This document shows, one piece after another, positions 59,713 to 64,000 of a DNA stretch of 64,000 nt (within the stretch, counting starts at the first letter, position 1; every line of letters starts with the position of its first letter). The translations under genes were made by a program, and so were the position numbers. The stretch lies in contig NZ_MBDL01000008.1 in assembly GCF_001707755.1 (NCBI RefSeq), positions 124,001 to 188,000 on the forward strand. The letters run 5' to 3'. This DNA is from Acinetobacter celticus. Its GTDB lineage: Bacteria; Pseudomonadota; Gammaproteobacteria; Pseudomonadales; Moraxellaceae. The notes under the pieces were generated by a model. It was not told the DNA's origin and ran no database searches. It saw only the letters and a program-made list of their open reading frames with translations.

Positions 59713-59741
59713 AATATAGTCGTGATTCTTTTTCTTGGCAA
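59713..59741 (-). promoter_or_regulatory. Promoter of the likely small RNA
   Basis: Minus strand: TTGCCA (-35, 59736-59741), 17-bp spacer, TATATT (-10, 59713-59718). Five of six bases match the -35 consensus and the spacing is ideal. Confidence 0.7.
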
Positions 59742-60396
59742 GGGGGTTTAACACTTCAGCACATTTGACCAAAATAAATACAATTGAAGTTTAGCTAAAA
59801 AAGCATACAATATTGAAACTAAAATTAAATAATTCTCAAATCATTCCAATTAAAAACATAAGCATTTGAATATAAAAAATTTTAAAGTAAACATCACTAC
59901 ATTCATTCTTTCACATTAATAAAAAATTCTTTCTCTTATTTAATCTTGGTGCTCTTTATATTCAATAGATGCTCAAATTTTTAGATCTTTTTTTAATCAT
60001 TTTAAATATTCTTTTTTTGTACATACCGATGTTAATTCATAGCAAGATATAAATTGAGTTTATCGTCAGAATGATGGATAGAGAATTTCAGCCACAACAC
60101 ATACTTTGAATTAGGCATTATAAATTCGAACTTAAAGACACTTATCCACAAATTTAAATTCAAAATTTATGGATAAGAATAATAAAGCGTCTGTCAGTAT
60201 TCAGATTTAAAGCACTCATTTAGTGAGTTAAATCACTAAAAAACCATAAGTTTAAAAAACTGATAAATTCTATTTCAATAAATTGAACGGTTTGATCAGT
60301 TTTGCTTAGATAGTACTTTATTTAATCGATTTTTTATGATAAAAATGCAAATAACAAATATGATTTAACGATAAATAGATCGGAAAATAAATATCT
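59742..60396. other. AT-rich intergenic stretch with inverted repeats
   Basis: About 650 very AT-rich bases without a supported gene. It has a hairpin formed by two DnaA-box-like sequences at 60141-60177, TTTAGTGA/TCACTAAA at 60219-60240, and AAAACTGAT/ATCAGTTTT at 60257-60303. Nothing else recognised. Confidence 0.5.
60141..60177. repeat. Inverted pair of DnaA-box-like sequences
   Basis: TTATCCACA (60142-60150) is a perfect DnaA box (TTATNCACA); the facing TTATCCATA on the minus strand (60168-60176) has one mismatch. CTTATCCACAAATTT and AAATTTATGGATAAG pair at 14 of 15 positions, so the two boxes form an arm of one hairpin. Confidence 0.6.
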
Positions 60397-60537
60397 ATGA
60401 AAATCGTGCAAGAAGAAAACTTACAGCAAGTCGAACATCAACTTATCTCTCGGTATCATATTGAACCGATGGCATGCTTCTTTTTTACATTAGGTATGCT
60501 GATGTGCGCTTATTTCCTCCATACCTTTATTCTCTAA
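60397..60537 (+). CDS. Small membrane protein of 46 residues
   Basis: A 46-codon frame from ATG 60397 to TAA 60537: a polar N-terminus (MKIVQEENLQQVEHQLISRY) then a hydrophobic segment (MACFFFTLGMLMCAYFLHTF). GGAAAA lies upstream, weakly spaced. A strong terminator follows directly. Similar to other single-segment microproteins; no family recognised. Confidence 0.55.
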   Translation: MKIVQEENLQQVEHQLISRYHIEPMACFFFTLGMLMCAYFLHTFIL

Positions 60538-60551
60538 TTATTTAGAGCAAT

Positions 60552-60579
60552 AAAAACCCATCGTTAAGATGGGTTTTTT
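60552..60579. terminator. Bidirectional terminator between microprotein and serC
   Basis: AAACCCATC-GTTA-AGATGGGTTT-like hairpin with A-run and T-run; the genes are convergent. Confidence 0.83.
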
Positions 60580-60599
60580 ACTTTATTAGATTTTAAAAC

Positions 60600-61679
60600 T
60601 TATGCATTGCGTTTAGCAAAGTCATCCATAAAATCAACCAAAGCCTGTACGCCTTCTAAAGGCACGGCGTTGTAAATACTTGCACGCATACCGCCAACAG
60701 AACGGTGACCCGCAAGATTCAACAAATGATTTTCTTCTGCTTCTTTTAAGAACTGTTTATCTAAATCTGCATTTGCCAAAGTAAACGGTACATTCATAAT
60801 AGAACGGTTGGGTTTAGCAATTGGATTGGCATAAAAATCACTTGAATCAATATAACCATATAACAATTCAGCTTTTGCTAAATTTGCTTGATAAATTGCG
60901 TCAATACCACCCTGTTCAAGCAACCATTCAAAGACTAAACCAGACAAATACCATGCATAAGTTGCAGGCGTATTTACCATAGATTCATTCTTTGCTTGCG
61001 CTGAATATTTCAACAAGCTTGGAATCTCAGCTTTGGCTTGATCTAATAAATCATCACGGATAATGACCAAAGTTAAACCTGCTGGGCCAATATTCTTTTG
61101 CGCACCTGCGTAAATTAGACCAAATTTAGACACATCTATTGGTGCAGATAAAATACTTGAAGATAAATCAGCAACTAAAGGTTTATTTGTTTCTGGAATA
61201 TGGGCAAACTGAATTCCCCCAATTGTTTCATTTTCTGCATAATGCACATAGGCTGCATCATCAGATAAATTCCAAGTGCTTTGATCTGTAATAGCCAACT
61301 TACCATCGAGTGTTGTACCCGCTTCAATCACGTTAATGTCGCCATAACGCTGTGCTTCTTGGGTTGCTTTTTCTGACCAAATACCCGTATGGATATAATC
61401 TGCTTTATTATTTTTACCCAGCAAATTTAAAGGAATTGCAGAGAATTGAAGTGAAGCACCACCTTGTAAAAACAGTACTTTATAATTCTCTGGAATATTC
61501 ATGAGCTTACGTAAATCTGCTTCAGCCTTTTCTGCAACTGCAACATAATCTTTACTACGATGGCTCATTTCCATAATGGAAAGACCTTTGCCATGCCAAT
61601 CGAGCATTTCAGCTTGGGCTTTTTCTAAAACGGCAGTAGGTAATGCAGCAGGGCCAGCACAGAAATTGTACGCGCGCAT
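60600..61679 (-). CDS. serC: Phosphoserine aminotransferase
   Basis: A 359-residue class V PLP aminotransferase that makes phosphoserine from 3-phosphohydroxypyruvate with glutamate as donor, for serine synthesis, and serves also in pyridoxine synthesis. The start [13 protein letters not shown] and PLP lysine in [15 protein letters not shown] are characteristic; [14 protein letters not shown] closes the active site. Length is the family norm. A single gene here, with no serA next to it. Confidence 0.97.
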   Translation of the reverse strand: MRAYNFCAGPAALPTAVLEKAQAEMLDWHGKGLSIMEMSHRSKDYVAVAEKAEADLRKLMNIPENYKVLFLQGGASLQFSAIPLNLLGKNNKADYIHTGIWSEKATQEAQRYGDINVIEAGTTLDGKLAITDQSTWNLSDDAAYVHYAENETIGGIQFAHIPETNKPLVADLSSSILSAPIDVSKFGLIYAGAQKNIGPAGLTLVIIRDDLLDQAKAEIPSLLKYSAQAKNESMVNTPATYAWYLSGLVFEWLLEQGGIDAIYQANLAKAELLYGYIDSSDFYANPIAKPNRSIMNVPFTLANADLDKQFLKEAEENHLLNLAGHRSVGGMRASIYNAVPLEGVQALVDFMDDFAKRNA

Positions 61680-61799
61680 GAGTTTTTCCTTTCAAAGTGA
61701 AGCACAATAAAATCATGGCATTTAACCACAGATAACCTATTGCTGCAGTAATTTATCCTGAAAATATTTCAATGCTGTCGGACATTTAAAGTCAAAATG

Positions 61800-62462
61800 T
61801 CAATAAAGATCTGATCTTTTGGCTGGTTTAATAATTTCAATAAAAGGTTCGCCTGCCAGTAAATAACTGACGATTCTCAATATTAGAGCAGGAATTACCA
61901 CAATGCTGTGAATCAACAGTGCAAAACCGATATAAATCGTAAATTCCAACCATCTTAACCATGGTAAAAATACAGATGGTTTATATTCTAATTTCATTTT
62001 TTTTAATTCAGAGATAGACGATTCGCCATGCAGGTCTATCCACTGCCGTGTTGCTAAATCATAAGTATTGGCACTGATTAAACCTCGCCGATATGCCTGT
62101 ATCATACGTTTGGGTGTTAAAAAAAAGCCTGTAGACAGCGCGATTAAGTTCATAATTCCTAAAATAGGATGGCGAAACATAGAGCCTGTACCCAATTCCC
62201 AAGCACTGATCTCTCCTTCACCAATACGCCCTACGGTATACCCCGTTAAAATATGATGCATATCGTGATATTTTAAGTATTTATGTCTCACCCCAATATT
62301 GGGCATAGGAACAATTAAACAACCAGTATATACACCGACGGTCAACGGCTCACGATCACCCACTATTGGGCCAAAGCCATTTTTCTGATAAAAAAGAGCA
62401 TAGGCTTCATCGAGTGAACAAGAGTCTGCAAAAATATTTGGTGATTTGGCTTGTAAATTCAT
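61800..62462 (-). CDS. COQ4-family-like protein
   Basis: A 220-residue protein whose middle carries an exact HDxxHx11E motif (HDMHH, then Glu after 11 residues), the metal-binding signature of COQ4-type proteins, followed by WELGTGSMFRHP. COQ4 acts in ubiquinone synthesis in eukaryotes; bacterial relatives are poorly defined. Two hydrophobic stretches near the C-terminus (about 165-205) suggest membrane attachment. ATG 62462 is used; an in-frame TTG at 62480 is the other choice. It is between serC and a divergent TolC-family gene. Motif is seen, ubiquinone role is a guess. Confidence 0.65.
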   Translation of the reverse strand: MNLQAKSPNIFADSCSLDEAYALFYQKNGFGPIVGDREPLTVGVYTGCLIVPMPNIGVRHKYLKYHDMHHILTGYTVGRIGEGEISAWELGTGSMFRHPILGIMNLIALSTGFFLTPKRMIQAYRRGLISANTYDLATRQWIDLHGESSISELKKMKLEYKPSVFLPWLRWLEFTIYIGFALLIHSIVVIPALILRIVSYLLAGEPFIEIIKPAKRSDLY

Positions 62463-62623
62463 CTTATATTTATTAAACAATACAGTGAGCTGTATACAAT
62501 ATAATCGATAAATTTATTTTTTACAGCTTTCCTTTCATATCAAAATATAAACACTGGTATAAAAAAGTACTTTGCTATTTCCCTTGCTTTATACTCGAGA
62601 CGACAATGCGGAGAGTCTATTGG

Positions 62624-64000
62624 ATGTTACAGCGTTCTTCTTTATTCAAATTACAACAACATCAACCCATTAAAACAAACAGTGAAACTGTCATACAAAG
62701 TGTCATATTTACGGCGTCTATGTTGTTTAGTTCGATGTGTTTTGCACAAAGTATGAGTTTTCAACAAGCTGAAATTAATATTTTAAAAGATTCTTATAGC
62801 ACACAGGCCAATCAGGCTTTAGAACAAGCGTCTCGATTAGAAGCTGAAGCAATCAAAGGAATTGGATTGCCACGTGTCGACTTAAATGTCCGCGCTTATG
62901 CCTTTCATAATGAAGTGGATGTTCCTTTAGGTGCGCTAAAAAATAATTTAGAGCAATCGCTGAGTAATGGTGTAAACAATAAAATTGATGAATGGCAAAG
63001 CTCTAACCCAAACTTAGGTGGTTTAGCAGATCCGTTAAGGGATAGCTTGAATCAGACGATTCATGACGGCGTTGGTTTAATTCCAGATTCATCTCAAATA
63101 GTTCTAGAAGACCAAGTTATTCGCCCGACGGTTTCTGTAATGATGCCTTTATATACCGGCGGTTTAACCACAAGTGCGAAAGAATTAGCCAATATTAAAG
63201 CACAACGTAGTCAGTTAACCAGTAAACAACAGCAAGATGTACAACGCTTTGAACTCATTCAAGCTTATTTCAATGTCCAGCTTCAGCAACAACTGACAGC
63301 CAGTAGTCAATTTAATTTAAATTCGATGCATAAACATTACAATAATGCCCTAAAACTAGAGCAACAAGGCTTTATTAGTAAAGGGCAACGTATGCAATTT
63401 GAAGTGGCGCGTAATAATGCAGAGCGTATAGATCAAAATACCCGAGCAAGCTATAAAGCCAGTTTATTTCAATTGAATAATCTATTACAAAGTAGTCAAA
63501 TTACTGAATTAAGCACCCCACTCTTTGTGAATGCCACACAAAATTTAGCATTAAATAATTTACTGAAAAGTTTTCCTGAACATTCTGCGCTCATTCAAAA
63601 AATGCAAATGGACACACAATTGGCCAATGTAAATGTTCAGGTACAGAATGCGGCTAAAAAACCCAGTGTATTTGCTTTTGGCGAATATAGTTTGGACGAT
63701 AAGCAAAACTGGATTGTTGGCATAGGTGCACGTTACAATTTATTTTCTGGTATTGATAAAAACAAAAATGTTCAGGCTGCTGAATTGCAACGCTATGCAT
63801 CGCAATTAATGACCGAACGTACCAAACAAGAAATTGAAAATGTGATTTATAAATCTTACAGTGAAGTAACGACAGCACAGCAAAGTGCTCAACTGTTACA
63901 ACAAAACCTAAAGGTAGCACAAGAAAATTTACGCATACAAGAACTGTCTTTTAAGGAAGATATGGGCACTGCGACACAAGTGATTGATGCACAAAACGCC
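62624..64000 (+). CDS. TolC-family outer membrane factor (3' end outside window)
   Basis: A frame open from ATG 62624 to the window end. GGAGAG lies 9-14 bases upstream; an ATG at 62606 is in frame but places that site within the gene. A signal-like segment (IFTASMLFSSMCFA) is followed by long coiled, Gln- and Ala-rich helices typical of the TolC tunnel ([26 protein letters not shown]). PLYTGGL and FSGIDKNKNVQAAE match the two barrel-helix junctions. TolC proteins form the outer-membrane exit duct for drug efflux or type I secretion; partner genes would be downstream, outside the window. Confidence 0.82.
   Translation, partial: MLQRSSLFKLQQHQPIKTNSETVIQSVIFTASMLFSSMCFAQSMSFQQAEINILKDSYSTQANQALEQASRLEAEAIKGIGLPRVDLNVRAYAFHNEVDVPLGALKNNLEQSLSNGVNNKIDEWQSSNPNLGGLADPLRDSLNQTIHDGVGLIPDSSQIVLEDQVIRPTVSVMMPLYTGGLTTSAKELANIKAQRSQLTSKQQQDVQRFELIQAYFNVQLQQQLTASSQFNLNSMHKHYNNALKLEQQGFISKGQRMQFEVARNNAERIDQNTRASYKASLFQLNNLLQSSQITELSTPLFVNATQNLALNNLLKSFPEHSALIQKMQMDTQLANVNVQVQNAAKKPSVFAFGEYSLDDKQNWIVGIGARYNLFSGIDKNKNVQAAELQRYASQLMTERTKQEIENVIYKSYSEVTTAQQSAQLLQQNLKVAQENLRIQELSFKEDMGTATQVIDAQNA

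Noticed and set aside
60141-60177. Chromosomal origin of replication
   Set aside because: Only two DnaA-like boxes and none of the usual origin neighbours (dnaA, dnaN, gyrB, rpmH).

Overview
The window is a stretch of chromosome from an Acinetobacter species that is probably not A. baumannii. It is AT-rich and almost fully packed with genes. The assignment rests on an ADC-type class C beta-lactamase, the dat-ddc pair for 1,3-diaminopropane synthesis, a Bap-type Ig-repeat protein, a pstSCAB operon without phoU, surE-nlpD without rpoS, and several small proteins that look Moraxellaceae-specific. I see no insertion sequence, prophage, CRISPR array, tRNA or rRNA.

Layout. 1-3.9 kb: a cyclic-di-GMP pair, a PilZ-type protein cut by the left edge and a FimX-like degenerate GGDEF/EAL protein. 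4-8.1 kb: rpmE with a long leader, a BASS-family transporter, gloA and a large AmpG-type permease. 8.3-15.6 kb: Lon-like protease, grxD, argD, a LysR regulator, nlpD and surE. 15.6-19.8 kb: two tandem secreted paralogues, a PBP5-type carboxypeptidase, a gamma-carbonic-anhydrase-like protein and the class C beta-lactamase. 20-23.9 kb: nudJ-mnmA-hflD-purB, in the same order as in E. coli. 24-28.7 kb: a DUF2238 membrane protein, a short Bap-like protein, sohB and a membrane protein of unknown function. 28.8-33.7 kb: pstSCAB behind a three-repeat Pho box. 34.2-38 kb: a LuxR-type regulator, a frameshifted amidase and an aromatic-acid transporter. 38-41 kb: dat-ddc. 41.5-47.5 kb: SIMPL protein, PAP2 phosphatase, obgE-proB, and divergent hxlR/qorB. 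47.5-53.2 kb: a GAPDH-like enzyme, rarD with an internal stop codon, lipocalin and uvrB. 53.3-59 kb: a macro-like protein, a PAS-PAS-GGDEF cyclase, a 59-aa basic protein, a phased A-tract repeat, a large OmpW-family protein, and an MFS gene overlapping a 44-aa membrane microprotein. 59-60.5 kb: an AT-rich gap of about 1 kb with a likely small RNA, inverted repeats and DnaA-box-like sequences. 60.4-64 kb: a 46-aa microprotein, serC, a COQ4-motif protein and a TolC-family gene cut by the right edge.

Themes. Envelope and peptidoglycan functions recur: AmpG, NlpD, PBP5, beta-lactamase, PAP2, OmpW, lipocalin and TolC. Phosphate supply (pstSCAB) is very likely under PhoB. Two genes look broken by single changes: the amidase by one extra A in an A6 run, and rarD by a TGA where TGG is expected. 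Either could be a real lesion or a sequence error.

The least explained elements are the minus-strand RNA near 59.6 kb, the 10-bp-phased A-tracts at 56.1 kb, the Bap-like Ig insertion in AmpG, and three microproteins of 44, 46 and 59 residues. No clearly new multi-gene system (defence or secretion, for example) is evident.
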